Source of the DNA: Dehalococcoidia bacterium
GTDB lineage: Bacteria; Chloroflexota; Dehalococcoidia; GIF9; UBA5629
DNA: 9,922 nt
Direction: 5' to 3'
NCBI GenBank assembly: GCA_003484395.1
Contig: DNCV01000058.1
Span: forward strand, 1-9,922
Under the pieces are notes generated by a model, which saw only the letters and a list, made by a program, of their open reading frames with translations, did no database searches and was not told where the DNA came from. Position 1 is the first letter of the stretch. Each line of letters starts with the position of its first letter. The translations under genes were made by a program, and so were the position numbers. Shown here piece after piece: positions 1 to 6,011 of this stretch.

Positions 1-1
1 G

Positions 2-49
2 GATATTTACGGAGAATTAAGCGATTGGTTGACAAACAAAATCATATGA
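2..49 (+). CDS. possible C-terminal tail of an upstream gene (partial)
   Basis: Frame 2 is open from the left edge to a TGA at 47-49 and encodes DIYGELSDWLTNKII. This is a plausible mixed hydrophobic and charged C-terminus. It would converge on thyX with 22 bases between the two stop codons, which is a normal arrangement. Fifteen codons cannot identify a family, and an open frame of this length can occur by chance. The gene, if real, begins outside the window. Confidence 0.3.
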   Translation, partial: DIYGELSDWLTNKII

Positions 50-71
50 TTATCCCTACAAAGTTACTATT

Positions 72-689
72 TCACTGGGTCACGATATCTTCAAAAAAAA
101 CGGGAAGCCGTTGTGTAAGTTCAGCCAGCAGCGGAATCATTATCTCCCTCATCTGGGGATGAGCATCCCTGGCTGTTCTCAATTGCAGTATATGTCTCCA
201 CTCTCTCAAATTGGCCGTGACCACAAGCTCAGTCTTCAGGCAAGTCGGCAGGAACATTCTGGCCTGCTCCGGCGTGTGTCCCGAATCGATCATGGAAAAG
301 TAGGTCTTTTCGCATTGCAAATTGGTTGCTTTCCAATACTCGTAATCGTTTTCATCTTTGAAAGATGAGGCGGGAGGCTTAATGACGGCGAATCTCTTCT
401 TTGTATAGTTTACGTACCGCGTGCTCTCCTGGGTAAATGAGGCTATCCTGTGTCTAACCAGCTCATGGCTGACACCTCTATCGCAGATGAATTTTATCGT
501 TATCGAATGATGTTCTATGACGCTCTCATGGCCCGATTTGAGGATATTCCTCACGAACTTTTCAGCGGAATCGGGTGTTATTCTGTCCTCGGATTTATAA
601 GAAACGCGGCCGCATTGCTCGATTTTCTTCAGAATTGCATCATAATTCAGACTATCGATTATCTCGTAGCCGGGGTTCAGAATTTCCAT
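72..689 (-). CDS. thyX: flavin-dependent thymidylate synthase ThyX
   Basis: ThyX makes dTMP from dUMP in the cytoplasm, using FAD, NADPH and methylene-tetrahydrofolate, and replaces ThyA in many anaerobes. The 205-residue product carries the ThyX signature RHRx7S at residues 79-89, continuing into STRY (89-92). It is preceded by GHESVIEHHSITIKF (53-67), which fits the FAD-contacting histidine region. The conserved C-terminal block NLREWRHILQLR (160-171), followed by a QMRE element, is also present. The length is near the short end of the family (about 210-250), with nothing obviously missing. The ATG at 689 is preceded by AAGGGGGT with a 7-base spacer, which supports this start. The gene stands alone, divergent from the helicase. 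No folate or nucleotide gene adjoins it in the window. The family call is firm. Confidence 0.95.
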   Translation of the reverse strand: MEILNPGYEIIDSLNYDAILKKIEQCGRVSYKSEDRITPDSAEKFVRNILKSGHESVIEHHSITIKFICDRGVSHELVRHRIASFTQESTRYVNYTKKRFAVIKPPASSFKDENDYEYWKATNLQCEKTYFSMIDSGHTPEQARMFLPTCLKTELVVTANLREWRHILQLRTARDAHPQMREIMIPLLAELTQRLPVFFEDIVTQ

Positions 690-974
690 AACTATACCCC
701 CTTCAGATAGCGGAGGTTTTCGTCAGAAGCGAAAACACCGAATACATAATACCACATCGGCATTGCCGCCGTAACGGCACATCTCAGTTGATAAAACCGC
801 AATTATTGGACTAACCGAAGTGATAATTTTGCTTTCATGTTCCGGTTGGTGTACAATACTTAACATAAGTTCTAGTTCAGGTTATACAATCTTCTTCGAA
901 TCCTCTCTGAGTTTTCTTCAAGCATTGGGTGACCGAACTCTAACTACAATATTTTTTAGGAGTAAGGTTACACA
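690..974. other. divergent intergenic region between thyX and the helicase
   Basis: This 285-base gap must hold the promoters of both thyX (leftward) and the helicase (rightward). Visible structure includes a 7-bp stem GTTTTCG/CGAAAAC at 716-722/730-736 just upstream of the thyX ribosome binding site. There is also an 11-base palindrome GCCGTAACGGC at 768-778, and a near inverted repeat AACCGAA/TTCCGGTT at 813-819/840-847. No open reading frame with a ribosome binding site is apparent. None of the dyads matches an operator I can name. Confidence 0.6.
829..857 (+). promoter_or_regulatory. candidate sigma-70-type promoter for the helicase
   Basis: A TACAAT at 852-857 matches the -10 consensus at five of six positions and lies 17 bases after TTGCTT at 829-834, a weak -35 (three of six). 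Transcription from here would leave a leader of roughly 110 bases before the helicase start. A second TACAAT at 885-890 lacks a good -35. The call rests on hexamer matching only. Confidence 0.35.
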
Positions 975-2231
975 GTGAATTTTGAAAATTTCAATCTTCA
1001 TCCAGGCGTCATGTCCGGTGTACGGGCGCTTGGATACACAACACCAACACCAATTCAGGCTCAGGCGATCCCACCGATTATGGAAGGACGCGATCTGATC
1101 GGTCTGGCACAGACGGGAACCGGCAAAACCGCCGCCTTCGTCCTGCCGATCTTACATCGTCTGATAAGCAAACCGGTGAGCGGCCCGAAGGACCACATAC
1201 GTGCGGTTATAATCTCGCCGACCCGTGAGCTGGCCGAACAAACATGCTCGGTTATCAACGATCTGGGCAAGAAAACCGGCATTCGGAGCCTCGCCATTTA
1301 CGGCGGTACGAGCATGGATCAGCAAATACGGGCACTGCGGAGAGGAATCAATATAGCGGTTGCCTGTCCGGGGCGTCTGCTCGATCATCTCTGGAGGAGC
1401 TCAATCGATCTATCGCATGTGGAAGTTCTGGTCATCGATGAAGCGGATAGAATGTTCGATATGGGCTTTCTGCCCGATATCAAGAGCATTTTGAAATGCC
1501 TGCTGCATGAGCGGCAAACGTTGCTGTTTTCAGCGACCATGCCGCCGGATATTCGCCGATTGGTACAGGATATACTGAGGGATCCGGTCACAGTGCAAAT
1601 CGGCCACGAAGCGCCGGCAGCGACGGTATCGCATGCGTTATATCCCGTGAAACAGCATCTCAAGACTGCGCTGACGATAGAATTGTTGAAACACATCGAA
1701 ACGGATTCGGTGCTGATCTTTACCCGCACAAAACATGCCACAGAGCGGGTTGCGCAGCATCTATCACGAGCAGGCTTTAAGACGGCATCGCTGCAGGGCA
1801 ACCTGTCTCAGTCAAGACGTCAGGCAGCACTCGATGGCTTCCGCCGAGGAACTTATAAGATACTGGTAGCCACGGATATTGCGGCACGGGGAATCGATAT
1901 CTCGAGCATTTCACACGTAATTAACTACGATATGCCCGAAAATACCGATGCCTATACTCACCGCATCGGTCGCACGGGACGAGTTGAGAAAACGGGTGAT
2001 GCATTAACGCTGGTAACAGGCAAAGATGCAGACATGGTACGTGATCTCGAGCGTGTTCTCCACGCAAAGATCGAGCGGAGGACAGTAGAGGGTTTTAACT
2101 ATAAAGCGGAAGCCCCGGAAGGCGAACGTGTTCGATTCCACGCTTCCCCACCTTCTCCTTCGCCCCGTCCGTTTCGCCCTCCCTTCAGACGTCCGGCGAT
2201 GAGAAGACGAGAAACGGTACCAAGCAGGTAA
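975..2231 (+). CDS. DEAD-box ATP-dependent RNA helicase, RhlE-like
   Basis: This cytoplasmic enzyme unwinds short RNA duplexes with ATP and typically helps ribosome assembly, RNA decay or cold adaptation. All core motifs are visible in the 418-residue product. They are the Q motif region PTPIQ (24-28), motif I AQTGTGKT (45-52), Ia PTREL (82-86), II DEAD (155-158), III SAT (186-188), the motif IV region IFTRT (248-252), V ATDIAARGID (299-308) and VI HRIGRTGR (329-336). Motif Ib reads CPGR (131-134) rather than the usual TPGR. After about residue 380 there is a short basic, proline- and arginine-rich tail, probably disordered and RNA-binding, as in RhlE-type proteins. The start is GTG at 975, with AGGAG at 958-962 and a rather long 12-base spacer. 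No closer in-frame alternative has a better site. The gene stands alone. The RhlE subfamily is inferred from domain layout; CsdA/DeaD is less likely because its long C-terminal domain is absent. Confidence 0.93.
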   Translation: MNFENFNLHPGVMSGVRALGYTTPTPIQAQAIPPIMEGRDLIGLAQTGTGKTAAFVLPILHRLISKPVSGPKDHIRAVIISPTRELAEQTCSVINDLGKKTGIRSLAIYGGTSMDQQIRALRRGINIAVACPGRLLDHLWRSSIDLSHVEVLVIDEADRMFDMGFLPDIKSILKCLLHERQTLLFSATMPPDIRRLVQDILRDPVTVQIGHEAPAATVSHALYPVKQHLKTALTIELLKHIETDSVLIFTRTKHATERVAQHLSRAGFKTASLQGNLSQSRRQAALDGFRRGTYKILVATDIAARGIDISSISHVINYDMPENTDAYTHRIGRTGRVEKTGDALTLVTGKDADMVRDLERVLHAKIERRTVEGFNYKAEAPEGERVRFHASPPSPSPRPFRPPFRRPAMRRRETVPSR

Positions 2232-2275
2232 TCTGTAGCATTAGAATCTGTAAAGTCTGAGTTTTTAAACACAAA

Positions 2276-2310
2276 CGTAAGGCAGCGGTTTAATAAACCG
2301 CTGCCTTACG
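2276..2310. terminator. perfect 17-bp inverted repeat downstream of the helicase
   Basis: The arms at 2276-2292 and 2294-2310 are exact reverse complements over 17 positions around one central base. In RNA this would give a 15-16 bp stem with a tight AU loop. It lies 45 bases after the helicase stop, where a terminator is expected. The plus strand has no clean U-run afterwards (CTCCCTTAAG follows). On the minus strand the following sequence is TTTGTGTTTAAAAAC, which is richer in T. It may therefore act as a 3'-end stabilising hairpin or as a poor intrinsic terminator. A protein-binding palindrome is the alternative. Confidence 0.55.
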
Positions 2311-2482
2311 CTCCCTTAAGACTTCGCTTTAAGATACTCTGTGTTAAATCAGGAAACAACTACCAAGCCACAAAATAATAGGTAAGGACTTTCATCTCAA
2401 ATAATTACGTTAGCAAATAAATGCGTTAGCTACGCGTTGATGGCTTCACAGATAATCGGAGAGTTCTTCCTGGCATAGAATA

Positions 2483-2510
2483 TTGATTTACTGAAACAAT
2501 GTGTTATTAT
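2483..2510 (+). promoter_or_regulatory. candidate promoter for the cNMP-domain gene
   Basis: TTGATT at 2483-2488 (four of six matches to the -35 consensus) is followed after 16 bases by TATTAT at 2505-2510 (five of six to the -10). Transcription would start near 2517, giving a leader of about 35 bases before the ATG at 2552. Position and hexamers agree well with a vegetative promoter. Confidence 0.45.
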
Positions 2511-2551
2511 ATTTTTCATTATTGGTAAACAGCATGAAACAGGGGAGGTAG

Positions 2552-3061
2552 ATGATGATCAAACCGGAGGAACTCAAAGGGTTCAGTCTTTTCCAGGGAA
2601 TTGATGACGGCAGCCTCTCAAAGCTGGTTGGGCTTTGCAATGTATATCCGATGCATGAAGGCGATAAACTTTTTGCAGAGGGGACCAGAGCAACCGATGT
2701 TCACTTTTGCCTCAAAGGAATGGTTGACATCGTTATCTGGGTACGATCACCCTGGAATAAAAATGTCGCTGTTCACAGAGCCCAGCCGGGAGAGTTGTTC
2801 GGTTGGTCCGCGCTGGTAGCGCCATACACCTACACGGCATCTGCCGAATGTGTAGAATCCGGCGAAGAGCTTCGCATCAAAGGATACGAATTGATGACCA
2901 TTCTGGATAAAGAGCCTTCGATGGGATACGCCGTAATAAGAAATCTCGGCTCTGAGATCAGCGCCAGACTGGCACAGACAAGGCAGAGGCTCAGCACAGA
3001 GCTATTGACCGACGGACCTCAAGCAGGATCAAACACATGGGGCGAAACCGGGAAAAGATAA
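2552..3061 (+). CDS. stand-alone cyclic-nucleotide-binding-type (Crp/Fnr-like) sensor domain protein
   Basis: The 169-residue product is one cNMP-binding-type beta-roll (about residues 10-115) followed by a C-helix (about 122-152) and a short polar tail. Sequence marks are the N-terminal FSLFQGIDD (11-19), FAEGTRATDVHFCLKG (41-56) and PGELFGWSALV (79-89). No helix-turn-helix follows the C-helix. Full Crp/Fnr regulators are about 200-250 residues, so this is a sensor or partner module rather than a DNA-binding regulator. The phosphate-binding pocket differs from CRP. The positions equivalent to its cAMP-contacting Glu and Arg appear to be Trp85 and Tyr94, so classic cAMP binding is doubtful. 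The ATG at 2552 has an excellent AGGGGAGGT at 2541-2549. The gene is monocistronic and converges on the hydrogenase block with 60 bases between the stops. The ligand is unknown and a link to the hydrogenase is only positional. Confidence 0.85.
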   Translation: MMIKPEELKGFSLFQGIDDGSLSKLVGLCNVYPMHEGDKLFAEGTRATDVHFCLKGMVDIVIWVRSPWNKNVAVHRAQPGELFGWSALVAPYTYTASAECVESGEELRIKGYELMTILDKEPSMGYAVIRNLGSEISARLAQTRQRLSTELLTDGPQAGSNTWGETGKR

Positions 3062-3075
3062 CGTTATAAAAGTAA

Positions 3076-3113
3076 CTGTGGTGGCAAAAGGATAAATCGT
3101 TTTGCTACCACAG
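3076..3113 (-). terminator. hairpin terminator between convergent genes, ending the hydrogenase block
   Basis: Arms CTGTGGTGGCAAAA (3076-3089) and TTTTGCTACCACAG (3100-3113) pair over 14 positions with one G-T, around a 10-base loop. In the minus-strand transcript the G-T becomes an A-C mismatch, but the stem is otherwise intact and is followed by TTACTTTTAT. That U-rich tail fits intrinsic termination of the hydrogenase transcript. On the plus strand no U-run follows, so action on the 2552-3061 gene is less certain, though the hairpin sits 15 bases after its stop. Confidence 0.7.
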
Positions 3114-3121
3114 CCGTTAAT

Positions 3122-4582
3122 CTAGCAGCTAATCGTCCGTAGTATGGTACGATCAGCATCCCGTATGTTTATCTGCAGGGGCATCCTCTCCTGAGAGATC
3201 GCATGAGTAGCACAGGCGAGGCAGGGATCATACGCCCTGAATGCCATCTCCGCCATATTCAGGAACTCCTCTTTAACATCAGGCCCTTTGATAAAAGCCA
3301 TGGCAGCCTTCTTCACCGAGAGGCAGATCGGAGCCGCGTTATGTTGAGTAGCTACTATCAGATTTGCTCTGGTTACTATACCTCTATCATCGGTTTCATA
3401 ATGGTGAATCAGCGTGCCGCGAGCAGCTTCAACACAACCCACACCCTCCTTTTTTAACTTGAGATTCATGTTCCGTATGTCTTTGCTGGTCAACAGCGGA
3501 TCCCGCGATATCCTCTGCATGTCCTCTGCAGCCTGAAGCGCTTCGATAAGTCTGGCCCAATGGTATGCCAGCGTATGATGGCTCGGCTTGCCGCCGAGAG
3601 TATTAAACATCTCCTCGTAGGCAGCCTGCGCCAGCGGCGTTGCCATGCCGTCAGCTACATTCAACCGTGCCAGCGGACCCACCCGGTACACCGCTGTCCC
3701 CGGCGCATCATTCAATCCGTTCCAGCCGACCTTTTTCAGATGGGTCAACCGAATATACGTCCAGGGCTCAACCCACTCACCGATGTGATCTATGTAGTCA
3801 CGGGGATCGAACAGGGCAAATTCCTTTCCTTTCGGATCGACAATCCGCAGTTTACCCTCGTAGAAATTCAACTTCTTGTTCTCATCGACCAGCGACATGT
3901 AGTAGGTATTCAGCTTATAGGCGTCATCGAGTACCAGCTTCAAATACGTTTTGTTATTTACCACAACATCTTTAAACAGCTTCAAGGCAAATTGCGCAAA
4001 TTCAACAGTGTCATCGGCAGTTTGCATTATCCATTTCCGCTCTTCCTCGGTGACTCCTCTGGGAACGCCACCCGGCAGGCCTCCCTCCGGATGCGGAGCT
4101 TTGCTGCCGATAAGACGTATAATGTCCCTGCATCTTTTTCTGATATCTATCACCTGTTTGCCTATATCCAGGCCGACTTTCCCGATGAGTCCAAGGATAT
4201 TTCGCGCCGCCGGATCGGCTCCCGGCCCCATGACGAAGTCCGGCGCCGCCAGAAAGAAGAAGTGAATATAGTGGTCTTCCACCATGAAAGCGTTGAAGTG
4301 CAGTTGCCTCACAAGTTTTGCCGCCGGCGTCGGCTCAACGCTGTACACATCATCGACAGCCTTGGTTGCCGCCATATTGTGCGGAGTTGGGCATACTCCG
4401 CAGATATTCGGCACGATGCGCGGCATCTCTTCAACCGGCCTGCCGATGCAGAAGCGTTCAAATCCTCTGAGCTCGACCACCTGCCAGTATGCATCCTCAA
4501 CATTTCCTTTTTTATCCAGGAAAATCTCAATCTTGCCGTGTCCTTCGAGCCTTGTTATGGGATTTACCGTCACATTTACCAT
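3122..4582 (-). CDS. [NiFe] hydrogenase large (catalytic) subunit, MvhA/VhuA-like, group 3c type
   Basis: This subunit carries the Ni-Fe(CN)2CO active site that splits or makes H2. In the 486-residue product RLEGHG (11-16) includes the glutamate of the proton path. The N-terminal nickel motif is CGVC (61-64) with His68, and the C-terminal motif is DPCLACATH (452-460). The EAPRG-type loop appears as EAARG (385-389), keeping the active-site arginine. Two family positions differ: Asn60 where RxCGxC normally has Arg, and Ala387 for Pro. A 26-residue tail follows His460 and would be removed by a maturation endopeptidase, as in other Ni-containing enzymes; no such protease gene is in the window. 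The partner small subunit lacks a Tat signal, so the enzyme is cytoplasmic. ATG 4582 has GAGGAG 8 bases upstream. It is the last gene of the block, 21 bases after the small subunit. Frh-type (F420-reducing) is unlikely because no FrhB is seen. Confidence 0.93.
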   Translation of the reverse strand: MVNVTVNPITRLEGHGKIEIFLDKKGNVEDAYWQVVELRGFERFCIGRPVEEMPRIVPNICGVCPTPHNMAATKAVDDVYSVEPTPAAKLVRQLHFNAFMVEDHYIHFFFLAAPDFVMGPGADPAARNILGLIGKVGLDIGKQVIDIRKRCRDIIRLIGSKAPHPEGGLPGGVPRGVTEEERKWIMQTADDTVEFAQFALKLFKDVVVNNKTYLKLVLDDAYKLNTYYMSLVDENKKLNFYEGKLRIVDPKGKEFALFDPRDYIDHIGEWVEPWTYIRLTHLKKVGWNGLNDAPGTAVYRVGPLARLNVADGMATPLAQAAYEEMFNTLGGKPSHHTLAYHWARLIEALQAAEDMQRISRDPLLTSKDIRNMNLKLKKEGVGCVEAARGTLIHHYETDDRGIVTRANLIVATQHNAAPICLSVKKAAMAFIKGPDVKEEFLNMAEMAFRAYDPCLACATHAISQERMPLQINIRDADRTILRTISC

Positions 4583-4603
4583 AGCTATTTCTCCTCAAAT
4601 ATC

Positions 4604-5569
4604 TTATACGCGTCGTTTTTTCAGGGTTGAAACGGGTAAGGAAAACCTGTATAGGTATCCTGCAAGGTCGTCAATGCTATTCACAGCCTTCTCCATCTCA
4701 TCATCGCTATGGACATCGAGCATGGACGCCAGCGCCGCTATGGTCTTTGCCCCGGCATCCTTAACTCCTTCCACCGGGCCAAAACAGCCCCGGCACGGGA
4801 TATTGGTCTCAATGCAGACAGCACCGCAACCGTCCCGCGTCGCCAGGCCCAGGCACAACACGCCCTGTGCCAGAAAACAGATATCAGGGCTGGCTTCAAT
4901 CTCATGGATTCGCTTCAATTCCTTTATGGCAATCTTCTGGGGTTTGGTTTTATTGCGTTTGCAGCTATCGCATAACGCCTTATGCGGCGCCAGCGTCGAA
5001 CCTTTCGGCGGCAGCTTGCCCTGAAGAACGGCATTTACTGCATTCGCAATGAGATCAGGCGGCGGGGGACACCCCGGAAGATAATAATCAACATCAATGA
5101 TCTGGTTTAACGCGTAAACCTGCTCGTAAAAAGCAGGCAAAGTCAATTCCTTGCCGTCGACTTTCGTTTTGACCTGAGGATAGTTCCCCTGCGGATTTAC
5201 CACCGTCGGAGCATCGCGGTAAACCCAGTTGAAAATGTCCTCTTTCGTTCTGAAATTTGCCATACCCGGTGTGCCGCCGAAACAGGCGCAAGAGCCAAAG
5301 GAAAGCACCAGCTTCGATTTCTTTCTGAGCAATTTTGCCACTTCCTCCTGCTCCGAGTTCCTGACATGTCCGTTGATGATGCTCAGTACAATATCGCCAT
5401 CAGTCATTTTCTCAAGATGGTGATACTTGAAATCCAGCGCCACCGGCCAGAAAATCACATCGACCGCATTGGTTACATCCAGTAAGGCTTCATTCAAATC
5501 CACAACCGCCTCATCACAGCCTCCGCAACTGCCTAGCCAGGCTATAGCAACTTTCGGTTTCGCTACCAT
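4604..5569 (-). CDS. [NiFe] hydrogenase small subunit, MvhG/VhuG-like
   Basis: This is the electron-transfer subunit bound to the large subunit. In its 321 residues the proximal [4Fe-4S] cluster would use Cys15 and Cys18 (SCGGC), one of Cys94/Cys96 (FGSCACFGG) and Cys167 (PGCPPPP). Eight further cysteines, Cys200, 203, 231, 239, 248, 252, 259 and 262, are the number needed for two more [4Fe-4S] clusters. This is the three-cluster wiring expected of group 3 small subunits. There is no twin-arginine signal and no C-terminal membrane helix, so the protein stays in the cytoplasm. The ATG at 5569 is preceded by GAGGAG with an 8-base spacer. It lies between the MvhD-like gene (28-base gap) and the large subunit gene (21-base gap), which implies co-expression of the complex. 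The family is certain; the Mvh/Vhu subtype rests on the adjoining MvhD-like gene. Confidence 0.93.
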   Translation of the reverse strand: MVAKPKVAIAWLGSCGGCDEAVVDLNEALLDVTNAVDVIFWPVALDFKYHHLEKMTDGDIVLSIINGHVRNSEQEEVAKLLRKKSKLVLSFGSCACFGGTPGMANFRTKEDIFNWVYRDAPTVVNPQGNYPQVKTKVDGKELTLPAFYEQVYALNQIIDVDYYLPGCPPPPDLIANAVNAVLQGKLPPKGSTLAPHKALCDSCKRNKTKPQKIAIKELKRIHEIEASPDICFLAQGVLCLGLATRDGCGAVCIETNIPCRGCFGPVEGVKDAGAKTIAALASMLDVHSDDEMEKAVNSIDDLAGYLYRFSLPVSTLKKRRV

Positions 5570-5597
5570 TTCCGTTTCTCCTCTTCGGTTTTATACT

Positions 5598-5996
5598 TCA
5601 AGACATCTTCACCGGACCCAGTTTTCTAATGGTCTCGGTCATGTTTTTCACCAGCCCTGGAATTTTTTTGCCTTCGGGATCAAGTGACATCTCCATTCTC
5701 ACTCTGGCTGGCTCGATACCGCAGGCATCAAGCAGCTTTTGCAGCAGCAGGACTCTTTTTTTCGATTCCTCGTTTCCATCCTGATAATGACATTCGCCCG
5801 CAGGGCACCCCAGTATAAGCACTCCATCGGCTCCGTGCTTGAAAGCATCAAGTACCTGAATGGCATCCACTTTGCCGCTGCAGATAATGGGTATCCAGTT
5901 TTTTATCTGTGCCGAAAGCGCATGCTGATCAGCCAGATACCCCCACCCAAATCGGCAGGAAAAACATACCAGTTTTGGTTCAAAGTCGCTCATCAT
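5598..5996 (-). CDS. MvhD-like hydrogenase iron-sulfur (delta) subunit
   Basis: MvhD carries a [2Fe-2S] cluster and passes electrons from the hydrogenase to the HdrA-type flavoprotein. The 132-residue product keeps the family pattern. CFSC (11-14) comes first, then IICSGKVD (37-44), GADGVLILGC (55-64) and GECHYQDGN (67-75). The five cysteines at 11, 14, 39, 64 and 69 are all in place. Typical MvhD proteins are about 130-150 residues, or appear as a C-terminal fusion to HdrA; here it is a separate protein. Two adjacent ATG codons (5996 and 5993) compete. GGGGAG ends 2 bases before the first and 5 before the second, so the true start may be 5993. The gene begins 15 bases after the flavoprotein stop. 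Its place between flavoprotein and hydrogenase supports a bridging role, by analogy with methanogen MvhADG-HdrABC. Confidence 0.9.
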   Translation of the reverse strand: MMSDFEPKLVCFSCRFGWGYLADQHALSAQIKNWIPIICSGKVDAIQVLDAFKHGADGVLILGCPAGECHYQDGNEESKKRVLLLQKLLDACGIEPARVRMEMSLDPEGKKIPGLVKNMTETIRKLGPVKMS

Positions 5997-6011
5997 TTCT
6001 CCCCAATCCGC

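Larger units (their letters stand above)
2232..2551. other. 320-base intergenic region, no gene seen
   Basis: The left part holds the perfect hairpin at 2276-2310 and a weaker stem CTTAA/TTTAAG around 2315-2333. The middle holds two CGTTAGC copies at 2408-2414 and 2424-2430 (16-base period), the second inside a quasi-palindrome GCGT-TAGCT-ACGC at 2423-2435. The right part holds the candidate promoter at 2483-2510. Short frames here end quickly and lack ribosome binding sites, so I see no small gene. Confidence 0.6.

Noticed and set aside
40..51. Perfect 12-base palindrome AATCATATGATT near the left edge
   Set aside because: It is short, AT-rich and overlaps the stop codon of the possible partial gene; no second copy or known site matches it.
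1385..1801. A 138-codon minus-strand frame inside the helicase gene
   Set aside because: It is cysteine- and serine-rich antisense translation of a gene with every DEAD-box motif intact.
2552..3061. Annotation as a full Crp/Fnr transcription regulator
   Set aside because: At 169 residues it ends after the C-helix and has no helix-turn-helix.
3560..4630. A 356-codon open frame on the plus strand across the hydrogenase large subunit gene
   Set aside because: It lies wholly opposite a gene with all hydrogenase motifs, resembles no family, and is rich in His, Arg and Ser as expected of an antisense frame. No convincing ribosome binding site was seen.
4284..5024. A 246-codon plus-strand frame spanning the large and small subunit genes
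   Set aside because: It covers the junction of two well-supported minus-strand genes and has low-complexity Ser/Thr/Ala composition typical of a shadow frame.
3122..5996. Assignment as an F420-reducing (Frh) or membrane-bound uptake hydrogenase
   Set aside because: No FrhB gene is present, the small subunit has no Tat signal or membrane anchor, and an MvhD-like gene adjoins it, which points to the Mvh type.
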